A stretch of DNA of 64,000 nt from Pseudomonas nitroreducens. Its GTDB lineage: Bacteria > Pseudomonadota > Gammaproteobacteria > Pseudomonadales > Pseudomonadaceae. Positions 45,425-55,424 of the stretch are shown here, piece by piece (positions within the stretch are counted from its first letter, which is position 1; the number at the start of each line of letters is the position of its first letter). The stretch is taken from the NCBI RefSeq assembly GCF_014204515.1, contig NZ_JACHLI010000005.1:186001-250000 (forward strand), in the 5' to 3' direction. The position numbers and the translations under genes were made by a program. A model generated the notes under the pieces. It did no database searches. It saw only the letters and a program-made list of their open reading frames with translations, and was not told where the DNA came from.

Positions 45425-47617
45425 GTGATTCCATTTCGTTACCTGCTTCGTCAGTGGCTGCTGCTGTGCTGTCTCGGGCTCGGCCTGGGCGTCGCCGGCC
45501 CGGCGTTGGCCGCACTTCCCGGCCCGCTGGCGGGCGTGTCGGGCGGCAGCGATGGCAAGGTCAGCGACGCCCAGTTGCAGCAGTCGCTGGACCAGGTGAT
45601 CAAGACCCTGGAGAGCGACCAGCAGCGCGCCGACCTGCTGAAGAAGCTCAAGCAGCTGCGCGACGCGACGAAGAAGGGCGCCGAGGAGCAGGGCGGCGTG
45701 CTGGGCCTGATCGGCGACACCCTGGGCAGCCTGGAGAAGCAGTTCGAAGGCGCCAACAGTCCGCTGGTGCGCTGGTCCGACCTGTTCCAGGGTGCCGGCT
45801 ACGAGCTGGATGCGCGCACCCCGTCGCTGGCCGAGTGGCCGGGCATGATCCTCGACTTCGCCCTGGTGCTGCTGCTCTGGGCCTGCGTCGCCCTCGGCCT
45901 GCGCTGGGTCGCCGGGCGCATGCGCAAACGTTTCGGCCTGGAAGATGAGCTGCCGCAGCACCCCAAGACCCGCGACCTGATGCTGTTCGCCCTGCGCAAG
46001 CTCGGTCCCTGGCTGGTGGCCTTCCTGATCACCGTGTACCTCTCGGTGGTGCTGCCCAGCTCGCTGGGCAAGCTGGTGGCCATGGTGATCGCCTATACGC
46101 TGGTGTGCGGCACGCTGTTCTCGGCGCTGTGCGTGATTTCCCTGTCGCTGCTCAGCGGCCCGCACCGCATGCGCGCCCTGGACATCCTGCGCCGTCGCGC
46201 CTTCCGTCCGCTGTGGCTGATCGGCAGCCTGGCCGCCGCCGGCGAGGTGATGCATGATCCACGTGTGATCGAGAGCCTGGGGCAGAACATCTCGCTGTTC
46301 GTCGGCTCGCTGGCGAACATCTGCGCGGCGCTGCTCACCGCGCTGTTCGTCCTGCAGTTCCGCCGGCCTATCGCCCACCTGATCCGCAACCAGCCGCTGG
46401 AGCGGCGCCTCAAGCGGCGCGGCCTGAGCGATCTGGTCGAGCTGATCGGCTCGATCTGGTTCCTGCCGGTGCTGGTGCTGGTCGGCATCTCGCTGTTCGC
46501 CACCGTGGTCACCGCCGGCGACAGCAGCTATGCCCTGCGCCGGGCGCTGGTCTGCGCGGTGGTGGCAGTGGTGGCGCTGACCGTCAACGGCCTGATCCGC
46601 CGTGCCCACCAGCGTTCGGCCCGCCGCGGTGCGCGCCGCCATGCGCCCTACATCGAGCAACTGCAGAGCTTCGGCTACACCCTGCTGCACATCGCCAACC
46701 TGCTGTTCTTCCTGGAGATCGGCCTGCGCGTCTGGGGCATGTCGCTGATCCGTTTCGCCGAGGGCGACGGCTCGCAGATCAGCCTGAAGTTCTTCAGCTT
46801 CGGCAGCACCCTGCTGGTCGCCTGGCTGGTCTGGATCCTTACCGACACCGCGGTGCAGCACAGCCTGGGCCTGGGCAGCAAGAGAAGCGCCAACGCCCGC
46901 GCGCTGACCATGCTGCCGCTGATCCGCAACGTGCTGTTCGTGACCATTGCGGTGATCGCGCTGATCGTCGCCCTGGCCAACATGGGCATGAACGTCACGC
47001 CGCTGCTCGCCGGTGCCGGCGTCATCGGCCTGGCCATCGGCTTCGGCGCGCAGTCGCTGGTGGCGGACCTGATCACCGGGCTGTTCATCATCATCGAGGA
47101 CTCGCTGTCCATCGACGACTACGTCGACGTCGGCGGCCACCTCGGCACGGTCGAAGGCCTGACCATCCGCACCGTGCGCCTGCGCGACCTGGACGGCGTG
47201 GTGCACACCATCCCGTTCAGCGAGATCAAGAGCATCAAGAACTACTCGCGGCAGTTCGGCTACGCCATGTTCCGCTGGCCGGTGCCGGCGAGCATGCCGA
47301 TCGACGACGCGCTGGCGCTGGTCAAGGAAGTCTCCAGCGAACTGCGCGGCGACCGCACCATCAACCGCGCCATCTGGTCGCCGCTGGAAATCCAGGGCAT
47401 CGAGAGCTTCGACGCCGGCCAGGCGATCCTGCGCTTCCGCTTCAAGACCGCGCCGATCCGCCAGTGGGAAGTGCAGCGCGCCTTCAACCTGCGCCTGCGG
47501 CAGAAGCTCGACAAGGCTGGACTGGAGCTGTCGATGCCGCGCCTGAACGTGCAGCTCACGCGACCGTCGAGCCGGCGGGAAGAGGGCGACGAGCCTGGAG
47601 AACCGGCAGGTGTCTGA
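45425..47617 (+). CDS. Large mechanosensitive channel, MscS/MscK-like
   Basis: 730 residues if started at the GTG at 45425 (GGGG 7 bases upstream, directly followed by a signal peptide); the frame is open to 45197. A periplasmic coiled-coil region (about 45-130) and several membrane helices precede the MscS core. The core includes the pore helix ATIALIVALANMGMNVTPLL-type segment and GAGVIGLAIGFGAQSLVADLITGLFI, with VDVGGHLGTVEGLTIRTVRLRD and IPFSEIKSIKNYSR after it. It releases solutes on osmotic downshock. An antisense ORF over its whole length is a codon-bias shadow. Confidence 0.9.
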   Translation: MIPFRYLLRQWLLLCCLGLGLGVAGPALAALPGPLAGVSGGSDGKVSDAQLQQSLDQVIKTLESDQQRADLLKKLKQLRDATKKGAEEQGGVLGLIGDTLGSLEKQFEGANSPLVRWSDLFQGAGYELDARTPSLAEWPGMILDFALVLLLWACVALGLRWVAGRMRKRFGLEDELPQHPKTRDLMLFALRKLGPWLVAFLITVYLSVVLPSSLGKLVAMVIAYTLVCGTLFSALCVISLSLLSGPHRMRALDILRRRAFRPLWLIGSLAAAGEVMHDPRVIESLGQNISLFVGSLANICAALLTALFVLQFRRPIAHLIRNQPLERRLKRRGLSDLVELIGSIWFLPVLVLVGISLFATVVTAGDSSYALRRALVCAVVAVVALTVNGLIRRAHQRSARRGARRHAPYIEQLQSFGYTLLHIANLLFFLEIGLRVWGMSLIRFAEGDGSQISLKFFSFGSTLLVAWLVWILTDTAVQHSLGLGSKRSANARALTMLPLIRNVLFVTIAVIALIVALANMGMNVTPLLAGAGVIGLAIGFGAQSLVADLITGLFIIIEDSLSIDDYVDVGGHLGTVEGLTIRTVRLRDLDGVVHTIPFSEIKSIKNYSRQFGYAMFRWPVPASMPIDDALALVKEVSSELRGDRTINRAIWSPLEIQGIESFDAGQAILRFRFKTAPIRQWEVQRAFNLRLRQKLDKAGLELSMPRLNVQLTRPSSRREEGDEPGEPAGV

Positions 47618-47725
47618 ACCGACTTCATTCAATCCTGTCGGGTTTTTCGGAGTTCTCCGATGGGGGCGTCGGTAGCGTCCGCTTAGAGTGCCCGCCATTC
47701 CCTGAATGTGCGAGGCGCGGACGCG

Positions 47726-48991
47726 ATGAAACCCCGAATTCCCCGTCAGACCGGCGGCACGAACCTGAAGCAGCTCAATGCCGCGCTCACCGCGCTGGGC
47801 GAGAAGGCCAATGCTGCCAGCGCCGCCGGTGACTACCGCACGGCACTGCAGTGTGCGCACCAGGCCCTGCGCATGGCGCCGCAGCACGCGGTGCTGTGGT
47901 CGGACGCGGCGGTCTACTGCATCAAGCTGCAGCTCTGGGATGAAGCGATCCAGCACGCCAGCCGCGCGCTGAAGGCCAAGGGCGATGGACTCGCCATCTA
48001 TGATTCGCTGTCCCACGCCTGGGGCGCCAAGGGCGATGCCGCCCAGGTGCGTCGCTGGGGCGTGGCTGCGCTGAATCAACGCGACCAGCGCTTCGGTCTC
48101 GCGCCAGCGCTGGCCCATGACGTTCGTGGCAGCGCGCTGCCAGCCCCGCCCTCGGCTGCCACCCGTGACAGCAATCTGATCGCCTTCTCGCTGTTCGGCG
48201 GCAACCCCAAGTACTGCGAAACCGCGGTGCTCAACGTGCTGGAGCAGCCGGCAATCTACCCCCACTGGCGTTGCGTGTTCTTTGTCGACGCCAGCGTCCC
48301 GGCCGATGTCGTCGAGCGGCTGCGTGACGGCGGGCGGGTGATCGAGGTGACCGAGCCGGCTCTGCTCAGCGCTCCCGGCCCGATGTGGCGCTTCCTCGCC
48401 TATGACCTGCCGGACGTGCACCGGGTGATTTTCCGCGACGCCGACTCGGTGATCAGCCAGCGCGAGGCCGAAGCCGTGCAGGAGTGGATCGACAGCGGCG
48501 AGCGCTTCCACCTGATGCGCGACTACGCCACCCACACCGAGCTGATCCTCGCCGGGCTATGGGGCGTGTGTGCCGGCGCGCTGCCGCCGATGCGGGGGCT
48601 GATGGACAGCTTCCTGGCCCAGCCGGTGTCCTCGCAGCATTTCGCCGACCAGTACTTCCTGCGCTCCTGGGTCTGGCCCTATGCGCGGCAGAGCCTGCTG
48701 CAGCACGACTCGCAATTCGGTTTCCTCGAGGCCCGGCCATTCCCCTGCGGCACGTGGACCGCGGCCTCTCATGTGGGGGCGGCGGAAGGGGCTACCCACT
48801 TCAGCATGCCGATTGATGCGGCTGACGGAACGCCGGTGCTCTGGGTGCTGCACCACAAGGATGCTGAAGAGCGCGAAATCTGCCGCTATAAGAGCGTCGT
48901 GCAGCAAGGCTTGCTGACCGCCAACCTGCCGGCGCGCTATGGGCGCTCGATCAATGCGGGTGAAATGGGAATTCGCTACCAATTGATATGA
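47726..48991 (+). CDS. TPR protein with glycosyltransferase-like domain
   Basis: 421 residues from the ATG at 47726. Residues about 15-125 are tetratricopeptide-like helices (AASAAGDYRTALQCAHQALR, LWSDAAVYCIKLQLWDEAI). From about 150 a glycosyltransferase-like fold starts with LIAFSLFGGNPKYCETAVLN, and VIFRDADSVIS carries a DxD metal motif. LMRDYATHTELILAGLWG and HFADQYFLRSWVW follow. Donor and acceptor are unknown. It may glycosylate a protein or surface glycan, with TPRs binding the target. It is not part of any sugar cluster and lies singly between the channel gene and the cysteine-repeat gene. Confidence 0.72.
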   Translation: MKPRIPRQTGGTNLKQLNAALTALGEKANAASAAGDYRTALQCAHQALRMAPQHAVLWSDAAVYCIKLQLWDEAIQHASRALKAKGDGLAIYDSLSHAWGAKGDAAQVRRWGVAALNQRDQRFGLAPALAHDVRGSALPAPPSAATRDSNLIAFSLFGGNPKYCETAVLNVLEQPAIYPHWRCVFFVDASVPADVVERLRDGGRVIEVTEPALLSAPGPMWRFLAYDLPDVHRVIFRDADSVISQREAEAVQEWIDSGERFHLMRDYATHTELILAGLWGVCAGALPPMRGLMDSFLAQPVSSQHFADQYFLRSWVWPYARQSLLQHDSQFGFLEARPFPCGTWTAASHVGAAEGATHFSMPIDAADGTPVLWVLHHKDAEEREICRYKSVVQQGLLTANLPARYGRSINAGEMGIRYQLI

Positions 48992-49036
48992 GTGACAAGT
49001 GTGTGCAGCAGGCAGGGTTCCGCGCGCTACCAGAGG

Positions 49037-49468
49037 CTACCGAGAGCGATTGCTCTCATAGCGCCTTTGGGAGGCTGCTGCACAGATTCGCCTGATGTCG
49101 GCATTGCTGATACCACTGCAGCTGGATGGATAATCTCTCGTCATAGAGCGACAAGCGCGGCGCATATCGCGGTTGTCCAGTTTTTCGCATCGTTTGGCTT
49201 CCCCGGACGCAATCGCGATGCATTGCCGACGCATCTCACTGCTCTCTATTTCTTCACATCCGTAGCCGTCGGGAGATAACAGTGCTGTGCAGTAACGTCG
49301 CAGGTCCTTGCTCTCGATAGTGCCACAGTCCCATCTACTGCCACTTTCCTGGGCTTTGCACATCTGTTTGAGGTCGGGATCGGCGATTTTCTTGCAGCTG
49401 CTTTGGGCTTGCGCAGGCGCAATAACGAGAAATCCCAATAGCGGTACCAGCCAGAAAAATTTGCGCAT
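49037..49468 (-). CDS. Exported protein with five 23-residue di-cysteine repeats
   Basis: 143 residues from the ATG at 49468; the frame extends to 49498. A signal peptide (MRKFFWLVPLLGFLVIAPAQA) leads into five repeats of exactly 23 residues. Cysteines stand at 25/37, 48/60, 71/83, 94/106 and 117/129, always C-x11-C. The repeat pattern is C-x2-[IL]-x3-x-[DE]-[LMI]-[RK]-[RQ]-x-C. Ten evenly placed cysteines in a periplasmic protein suggest five disulfide-closed helical hairpins. I know no named function. It is convergent with the TPR gene. Confidence 0.78.
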   Translation of the reverse strand: MRKFFWLVPLLGFLVIAPAQAQSSCKKIADPDLKQMCKAQESGSRWDCGTIESKDLRRYCTALLSPDGYGCEEIESSEMRRQCIAIASGEAKRCEKLDNRDMRRACRSMTRDYPSSCSGISNADIRRICAAASQRRYESNRSR

Positions 49469-49721
49469 GACGTCCATTTCCAAGTTAAGGCTGAGCACGC
49501 AGGACTACGAACGCGGGTTCGAAGCGCATCTGTCCTGCGCGAAAATGGGCCAAAGGTAATACGGGGGGATGAGCAGGTGCTGCGAGAGCTGCAGTAGGCG
49601 CAGCGATTTTCCAGACTGAGACCCGGGCAACACTCTGGGGGAAGCTGAGCTTCCCACCGTCATCTACGTAATCCTGAGGAAAACGCTGTGGTAGGCATTG
49701 GGGCCTTGCAGAAGAGGGCAT

Positions 49722-49747
49722 AAAAAAGGCCTCCCGAAGGAGGCCTT
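49722..49747 (-). terminator. Terminator of glnA
   Basis: AAGGCCTCC-CGAA-GGAGGCCTT is a perfect nine-pair stem 31 bp after the glnA stop, followed on the minus strand by six Ts. The 220 bp from here back to the cysteine-repeat gene holds no further gene that I can support. Confidence 0.9.
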
Positions 49748-49778
49748 AATACTGACGCTGTTTCTAGGTATTCGTGGA

Positions 49779-51188
49779 TCAGACGCTGTAGTACAGGTCG
49801 TATTCCAGCGGGTGCACGAAGGTGCGCACCTTGATTTCTTCTTCCGACTTCAGCTCGATGTAGGCATCGATGAACTCGTCGGTGAACACGCCGCCCTTGG
49901 TCAGGAACGCACGGCCCTTGTCGAGTTCTTCCAGCGCCTCTTTCAGGCTGCCGCAAACCTGCGGGATTTCCTTGGCCTCTTCCGGCGGCAGGTCATACAG
50001 GTTCTTGTCGGCGGCATCGCCGGGGTGAATCTTGTTCTGGATGCCGTCCAGGCCGGCCATCAGCAGCGCGGCGAAGCACAGGTAGGGGTTGGCAGCCGGG
50101 TCCGGGAAGCGCGCTTCGATACGGCGGGCTTTCGGGCTGGAAACGTACGGAATACGGATCGAGGCGGAACGGTTGCGGGCCGAGTAGGCCAGCATGACCG
50201 GGGCTTCGAAGCCCGGAACCAGACGCTTGTAGGAGTTGGTGGCCGGGTTGGTGAAGCCGTTCAGGGCCTTGCCGTGCTTGATGATGCCGCCGATGAAGTA
50301 CAGGGCGGTGTCGGACAGGCCGGCATAGCCTTCGCCTGCGAAGGTGTTCTTGCCATCCTTGGAGATGGACATGTGCACGTGCATGCCCGAGCCGTTGTCG
50401 CCGTACAGCGGCTTCGGCATGAAGGTCACGGTCTTGCCGTAGGCATCGGCAACGTTGTGCACGCAGTACTTCAGGGTCTGGACTTCGTCAGCCTTGGCAA
50501 CGAGGGTGTTGAACTTCACACCGATCTCGTTCTGGCCAGCGGTGGCCACTTCGTGGTGGTGAACTTCCACGACCAGGCCCATTTCTTCCAGGGCGTTGCA
50601 CATGGCGGTACGGATTTCGTGGTCGTGGTCGACCGGCGGTACCGGGAAGTAGCCGCCTTTCACGCCCGGACGGTGACCTTTGTTGCCGGTCTCGATGTCG
50701 GCGTCGGTGTTCCAGGAAGCCTGCTCGGAGAAGATCTTGAACATCGAGCCGGAGATGTCGGACTTGAACTTCACTTCGTCGAAGATGAAGAACTCCGGCT
50801 CCGGGCCGACGAAGACGGTGTCACCGATACCGGTGGACTTCAGGTATTCCTCGGCGCGCTTGGCGATGTTGCGCGGGTCGCGCTCGTAGCCTTGCATGGT
50901 GCTCGGCTCGATGATGTCGCAAACCAGGATCAGGGTCGGCTCTTCGGTGAACGGGTCGAGCACGGCGGTGCTGTCGTCCGGGAGCAGGATCATGTCGGAG
51001 GCTTCGATGCCCTTCCAGCCTTCGATGGAGGAGCCATCGAACATCTTGCCGGCTTCGAAGAATTCATCGTCCAGGGCGTCGCGAGCCGGCATGGTGACGT
51101 GCTGCTGCTTGCCTTTGGTATCGGTGAAGCGCAGGTCAACCCACTTCACGTCATGATCTTTGATCAGTTGTTGCGACTTGTACGACAT
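49779..51188 (-). CDS. glnA: Glutamine synthetase, type I
   Basis: 469 residues, the usual length of the dodecameric enzyme that fixes ammonium onto glutamate. DGSSIEGW, the metal-binding [11 protein letters not shown], the ATP-site region [10 protein letters not shown] and [10 protein letters not shown] are present. The adenylylation tyrosine lies in NLYDLPPEE. It starts with AGGAGG-like spacing at 51188. Upstream are a consensus sigma-54 promoter and tandem NtrC sites, so it is under NtrBC/RpoN control. Confidence 0.98.
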   Translation of the reverse strand: MSYKSQQLIKDHDVKWVDLRFTDTKGKQQHVTMPARDALDDEFFEAGKMFDGSSIEGWKGIEASDMILLPDDSTAVLDPFTEEPTLILVCDIIEPSTMQGYERDPRNIAKRAEEYLKSTGIGDTVFVGPEPEFFIFDEVKFKSDISGSMFKIFSEQASWNTDADIETGNKGHRPGVKGGYFPVPPVDHDHEIRTAMCNALEEMGLVVEVHHHEVATAGQNEIGVKFNTLVAKADEVQTLKYCVHNVADAYGKTVTFMPKPLYGDNGSGMHVHMSISKDGKNTFAGEGYAGLSDTALYFIGGIIKHGKALNGFTNPATNSYKRLVPGFEAPVMLAYSARNRSASIRIPYVSSPKARRIEARFPDPAANPYLCFAALLMAGLDGIQNKIHPGDAADKNLYDLPPEEAKEIPQVCGSLKEALEELDKGRAFLTKGGVFTDEFIDAYIELKSEEEIKVRTFVHPLEYDLYYSV

Positions 51189-51288
51189 GCTGTCCTCCAG
51201 GAGGGATTAGAGCTGGGAGCTTTCTGTGCCCCAGTATCGGGTGATGCCGGCCGGCATAGTCGGCCAGGGCAACCTGCCTCACAAGAGA

Positions 51289-51303
51289 GCAAGTTGCGTG
51301 CCA
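51289..51303 (-). promoter_or_regulatory. Sigma-54 promoter of glnA
   Basis: On the minus strand TGGCAC-GCAAC-TTGC is a perfect -24/-12 consensus. The expected start site is near 51277, giving an 89-nt leader for glnA. Confidence 0.9.
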
Positions 51304-51376
51304 GTGCCCGTATTTGGGCAGGGCCCCTGAAATCACGGGCTGTGGCGGTGGTTACGGCGTATTGCGCTGAAATAGT

Positions 51377-51429
51377 GCACCGCTTTGGTGCTCCATCGTG
51401 GTGCATGAGCCCATTTTGGTGCACCAAAA
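51377..51429. promoter_or_regulatory. NtrC enhancer sites upstream of glnA
   Basis: GCACC-GCTTT-GGTGC (51377-51391) is a perfect NtrC dyad. GCTCC-ATCGT-GGTGC (51390-51404) is a near-perfect second one sharing its edge. A 16-bp palindrome TTTTGGTGCACCAAAA (51414-51429) holds two abutting half-sites. They lie 75-130 bp upstream of the sigma-54 promoter. Confidence 0.8.
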
Positions 51430-51446
51430 AGAAAGTCTCCGATTTC

Positions 51447-51477
51447 TGCTCAAGTCTTGAGCAATTTCGGATATAAT
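51447..51477 (+). promoter_or_regulatory. thiI promoter region with a 17-bp palindrome
   Basis: An exact TATAAT (51472-51477) lies 42 bp before the thiI ATG. The perfect palindrome TGCTCAAG-T-CTTGAGCA (51447-51463) covers the -35 region, where no good hexamer is seen. It looks like an operator. Confidence 0.55.
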
Positions 51478-51519
51478 TCCGCCCCTTTTTTTCAGTCCCA
51501 TGGCAATCGCCCGATTCGC

Positions 51520-53019
51520 ATGAAACTCATCGTCAAGGTCTTCCAGGAAATCACCATCAAGAGCCGGCCGGTGCGCAAGCGCTTCATCCGCCAGCTGGCG
51601 AAGAACATTCGCACGGTGCTCCGCGACCTCGATCCCGAGCTGCTGGTCGAAGGCGAGTGGGACAACCTCGAGGTCGAGACCAGGGTCACCGAGCCCAAGG
51701 TGCTGCGCGAGATGATCGAGCGCCTGACCTGCACGCCGGGCATCGGCCACTTCCTGGAAGTGCACGAATACCCGCTGGGCGATTTCGACGACATCCTCGA
51801 GAAGTGCAAGGCGCACTTCGGCGACAAGCTGCCGGGCAAAGTCTTCTCCATGCGCTGCAAGCGCGCCGGCAAGCATCCGTTCACCTCCATCGACGTGGAG
51901 CGCTACGTCGGTGGCGGCCTGCGCCAGCACTGCGGCGCGGCTGGCGTGTCGCTGAAGAACCCGGAAGTGGAAGTGCGCGTGGAAATCCGCCACGACCGCC
52001 TCTACGTGATCCACGCCCAGCACGATGGCCTCGGCGGTTACCCGCTGGGCGCGCTGGAGCAGGTGCTGGTGCTGATGTCCGGTGGCTTCGACTCCACCGT
52101 GGCGGCCTACCAGATGATGCGCCGCGGCATGATCAGCCACTTCGTGTTCTTCAACCTCGGCGGCCGCGCCCACGAACTGGGCGTGATGGAAGTCGCGCAC
52201 TACCTGTGGAAGAAGTACGGCAGCTCGCAGCGCGTGCTGTTCGTCAGCGTGCCGTTCGAAGAAGTGGTCGGCGAGATTCTCACCAAGGTCGACGACAGCT
52301 ACATGGGCGTGACCTTGAAGCGCATGATGCTGCGCGCCGCCAGCCGCGTGGCCGAGCGTCTGGAAATCGATGCGCTGGTGACCGGCGAGGCGATCTCCCA
52401 GGTGTCCAGCCAGACCCTGCCGAACCTCTCGGTGATCGACCGGGTGACCGACACCCTGGTGCTGCGCCCGCTGATCGTCAGCCACAAGCAGGACATCATC
52501 GACACCGCGACGAAGATCGGCACCGCCGAGTTCGCCAAGCACATGCCAGAATACTGTGGCGTGATTTCGGTGAACCCGACCACCCAGGCCAAGCCGTACC
52601 GCGTCGACCACGAAGAAACCAAGTTCGACATGGCCGTGCTCGACCGCGCCCTGGAGCGTTCCACCCAGATGACCGTCGATCGCGTGATCGACGAGCTGGG
52701 CAAGGACCTGGCGGTGGAGATGGTCGACGAAGTGCTGGCCGGCCAGATCGTCGTGGACATCCGCCACCCGGATGCCCAGGAAGATGAACCGCTGGCCATC
52801 GAAGGTATCGAAGTGCTGCCGATGCCGTTCTACGCCATCAACAGCAAGTTCAAGGAACTGGACCCCAACCGCCAGTACCTGCTGTATTGCGACAAGGGCG
52901 TGATGAGTCGCCTGCACGCCCACCACCTGGTCAACGAAGGGCACACCAATGTTCGGGTCTATCGACCCGAGCCGCAGGCTGCAAGCGGCAAGCTGCAAGA
53001 GAAAAGCGAGTCCGCATGA
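51520..53019 (+). CDS. thiI: tRNA 4-thiouridine synthetase / thiamine sulfur transferase
   Basis: 499 residues from the ATG at 51520. The order is ferredoxin-like and THUMP domains ([38 protein letters not shown]), PP-loop ATPase ([13 protein letters not shown]), and a C-terminal rhodanese domain with cysteine in [10 protein letters not shown]. It makes s4U8 in tRNA and can supply sulfur for thiazole. The last 17 or so residues ([14 protein letters not shown]) are encoded by an AAGC-type repeat, so the C-terminus is probably longer than in relatives. Confidence 0.96.
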   Translation: MKLIVKVFQEITIKSRPVRKRFIRQLAKNIRTVLRDLDPELLVEGEWDNLEVETRVTEPKVLREMIERLTCTPGIGHFLEVHEYPLGDFDDILEKCKAHFGDKLPGKVFSMRCKRAGKHPFTSIDVERYVGGGLRQHCGAAGVSLKNPEVEVRVEIRHDRLYVIHAQHDGLGGYPLGALEQVLVLMSGGFDSTVAAYQMMRRGMISHFVFFNLGGRAHELGVMEVAHYLWKKYGSSQRVLFVSVPFEEVVGEILTKVDDSYMGVTLKRMMLRAASRVAERLEIDALVTGEAISQVSSQTLPNLSVIDRVTDTLVLRPLIVSHKQDIIDTATKIGTAEFAKHMPEYCGVISVNPTTQAKPYRVDHEETKFDMAVLDRALERSTQMTVDRVIDELGKDLAVEMVDEVLAGQIVVDIRHPDAQEDEPLAIEGIEVLPMPFYAINSKFKELDPNRQYLLYCDKGVMSRLHAHHLVNEGHTNVRVYRPEPQAASGKLQEKSESA

Positions 53020-53125
53020 TCCTCTGCCGCATTAGCCGAAACGCAACCTGGCTGAGGCATCCTCCAGACGCCTGCGCCTGAACCGGATTTCCCGCCTGCA
53101 GCTTGAAGCCTGCAGCCTGAAGCTT
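52976..53125. repeat. AAGC/GCTT-type repeat arms around the thiI stop
   Basis: Left arm AGGCTGCAAGCGGCAAGCTG (52976 on) is nearly the same as that at the end of hisA. The right arm, made of CTGCAGCTTGAAGCC-type units, lies at 53095-53125 just before typA. Between them is 95 bp of unique sequence without a gene. Confidence 0.7.
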
Positions 53126-53145
53126 TCTTTACTGAGACTGACACT

Positions 53146-54966
53146 GTGATCGAAAAACTGCGCAACATCGCCATCATCGCCCACGTCGACCATGGCAAGA
53201 CCACCCTCGTAGACAAGCTCCTGCGCCTGTCCGGCACCCTCGACCGCAAAGAAGCGGAAAACGAGCGCGTGATGGACTCCAACGACCAGGAAAAAGAGCG
53301 TGGCATCACCATCCTGGCGAAGAACACCGCGCTGAAGTGGAACGACTACAGCATCAACATCGTCGACACCCCCGGCCACGCCGACTTCGGCGGTGAGGTT
53401 GAGCGCGTGATGTCGATGGTCGACTCCGTACTGCTGGTGGTCGACGCCCAGGACGGCCCCATGCCGCAGACCCGCTTCGTGACCCAGAAGGCGTTCAAGG
53501 CCGGCCTGCGTCCGATCGTCGTGGTGAACAAGATCGACCGTCCGGGCGCGCGTCCTGACTGGGTCATCGACCAGATCTTCGACCTGTTCGACAACCTCGG
53601 CGCCACCGACGAGCAGCTGGACTTCCCGATTGTCTACGCCAGTGCCCTGAACGGCATCGCCGGCATGGACCACGAGAAGATGGACGACAACATGGACGCG
53701 CTGTTCCAGGCGATCATCGACCACGTCCCGGCGCCGAAAGTCGACGTCGACGGCCCGTTCCAGATGCAGATCTCCCAGCTGGACTACAACAGCTTCCTGG
53801 GCGTGATCGGCATCGGCCGTATCGCCCGCGGCAAGGTCAAGACCAACACCCCGGTCGTGGCCATCAGCGACGACGGCACCAAGCGCAACGGCCGTATCCT
53901 GAAGATCATGGGCCACTCCGGCCTGCAGCGCGTCGAAGTCGCTGAAGCCGAAGCCGGCGACATCGTCTGCGTCTCGGGCATGGATGAGCTGTTCATCTCC
54001 GACACCCTGTGCGACCCGCAGAACGTCGAAGCCCGCCCGCCGCTGACCGTTGACCAGCCGACCGTGAGCATGACCTTCCAGGTCAATGACTCGCCGTTCG
54101 CCGGTAAAGAAGGCAAGTTCGTCACCAGCCGCAACATCAAGGACCGTCTGGACAAGGAACTGCTGCACAACGTGGCCCTGCGCGTCGAGCAAGGCGATTC
54201 CCCGGAGAAGTTCAAGGTCTCCGGCCGTGGTGAGCTGCACCTGTCGGTTCTGATCGAAACCATGCGCCGTGAAGGCTTCGAGCTGGCCGTAGGCCGCCCG
54301 GAAGTGGTGATCATCGAGACCGCCGATGGCGAGAAGCAGGAGCCGTACGAGAACGTCACCATCGACATCGAAGAGCAGCACCAGGGCTCGGTGATGGAGC
54401 AGATGGGCCTGCGTAAAGGCGATCTGACCAACATGATCCCCGATGGCAAGGGCCGTGTACGCCTGGAATACACCATCCCGGCGCGTGGCCTGATCGGCTT
54501 CCGTAACAACTTCCTGACCCTGACCTCGGGTACCGGCATCCTGACCTCGACCTTCAGCCACTATGGCGCGATCAAGGCTGGCGAAGTGACCAACCGTCTG
54601 AACGGCGTACTGGTCTCCATGGCTACCGGCACCGCGCTGACCTACTCGCTGGAAACCCTGCAGAGCCGCGGCAAGCTGTTCCTCGGCCCAGGCGACGAGA
54701 TTTACGCAGGTCAACTGGCGGGCATCAACAGTCGTGACAACGACCTGGTGATCAACCCCACCAAGGGCAAGAAGCTCGACAACATGCGCGCTTCGGGCAA
54801 AGACGAAGTCATCGCCCTGGTTCCGCCGATCCGCTTCACCCTGGAGCAGGCGCTGGAATTCATCGCCGATGACGAGCTGGTGGAAGTGACGCCGAAGTCG
54901 ATCCGTCTGCGCAAGAAGCTGCTCGACGAGAACGACCGCAAGCGCTACGAACGCGCCAAGGTCTGA
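53146..54966 (+). CDS. typA: Ribosome-associated GTPase TypA/BipA
   Basis: 606 residues from the GTG at 53146. G1 is AHVDHGKT, G2 lies in ERGITI, G3 is DTPGHADF and G4 is NKID. EF-G-like domains III and V and the BipA C-terminal domain ([26 protein letters not shown]) follow. It assists ribosome assembly and stress adaptation, notably at low temperature. The ribosome site before the GTG is weak (GAG). A strong terminator follows. Confidence 0.97.
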   Translation: MIEKLRNIAIIAHVDHGKTTLVDKLLRLSGTLDRKEAENERVMDSNDQEKERGITILAKNTALKWNDYSINIVDTPGHADFGGEVERVMSMVDSVLLVVDAQDGPMPQTRFVTQKAFKAGLRPIVVVNKIDRPGARPDWVIDQIFDLFDNLGATDEQLDFPIVYASALNGIAGMDHEKMDDNMDALFQAIIDHVPAPKVDVDGPFQMQISQLDYNSFLGVIGIGRIARGKVKTNTPVVAISDDGTKRNGRILKIMGHSGLQRVEVAEAEAGDIVCVSGMDELFISDTLCDPQNVEARPPLTVDQPTVSMTFQVNDSPFAGKEGKFVTSRNIKDRLDKELLHNVALRVEQGDSPEKFKVSGRGELHLSVLIETMRREGFELAVGRPEVVIIETADGEKQEPYENVTIDIEEQHQGSVMEQMGLRKGDLTNMIPDGKGRVRLEYTIPARGLIGFRNNFLTLTSGTGILTSTFSHYGAIKAGEVTNRLNGVLVSMATGTALTYSLETLQSRGKLFLGPGDEIYAGQLAGINSRDNDLVINPTKGKKLDNMRASGKDEVIALVPPIRFTLEQALEFIADDELVEVTPKSIRLRKKLLDENDRKRYERAKV

Positions 54967-54982
54967 TTCGTCAGTACTGAAG

Positions 54983-55011
54983 AAAGCCGGGCATCTGCCC
55001 GGCTTTTTTTT
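54983..55011 (+). terminator. Terminator of typA
   Basis: AGCCGGGCA-TC-TGCCCGGCT followed by eight Ts, 18 bp after the stop codon. Confidence 0.92.
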
Positions 55012-55033
55012 GCCCGCATGAAAGGCCTCGACT

Positions 55034-55126
55034 GCAGGAGCGGACCTTGTCCGCGAAATCCCGACCGGCGCGCACCGATAAAGCCGGCGAGAAGGGAACC
55101 TCTTCGCGGACAAGGTCCGCTCCTAC
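55034..55126. repeat. REPIN-type inverted REP pair
   Basis: GCAGGAGCGGACCTTGTCCG.. (55034-55058) and its inverted copy TTCGCGGACAAGGTCCGCTC.. (55103-55126) form a REP doublet about 45 bp apart, of the same family as at 39409-39482. Confidence 0.85.
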
Positions 55127-55144
55127 GAAGAAGTGCACATCCAC

Positions 55145-55175
55145 GCGCTACGAACGTGCCAAGGCCTGATTCGTC
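55145..55175. repeat. Duplicated fragment of the typA 3' end
   Basis: 31 bases beginning GCGCTACGAACG repeat 54942-54972, the last codons, stop and following bases of typA, with two mismatches. The copy is 203 bp downstream, just beyond the REP doublet. It is too short to encode anything. Confidence 0.8.
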
Positions 55176-55223
55176 TGGGTGTAGGGTGCATAACGCGCCA
55201 GCGTTATCTGCCGCGGGGTGTCC

Positions 55224-55252
55224 GGCGTATAACCCGTTCCGGGTTATACGCC
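55224..55252. repeat. Intergenic hairpin repeat (GGCGTATAACCC family)
   Basis: GGCGTATAACCC-GTTCC-GGGTTATACGCC is a perfect 12-pair stem. Together with GTAGGGTGCATAACGCGCCA at 55181 onward it forms a block typical of Pseudomonas intergenic repeats. No gene is seen between typA and the DUF2339 gene. Confidence 0.7.
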
Positions 55253-55424
55253 CTACAAAAAGAAAGCCCTCCCGCGTGGCTACAGGGCGCTATCGCGACG
55301 TCTGATTCTTCGAAGCTGAGAGATGGTGGACGCAGGCCACGGACTTGGGCCGATATACTCAGCTTCCCGGACGATGCTGTCCGGTTCGGGATGGATTCGC
55401 AAAGAACCTCAAGGATTTGAAAGC

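Noticed and set aside
45350..48535. Very long antisense ORF (1061 codons) over the channel gene
   Set aside because: Histidine/glutamine-rich composition typical of the complement of a GC-rich gene; the plus-strand frame has clear MscS motifs.
48992..49279. Plus-strand ORF after the TPR gene
   Set aside because: It lies opposite the cysteine-repeat protein, which has a signal peptide and regular repeats.
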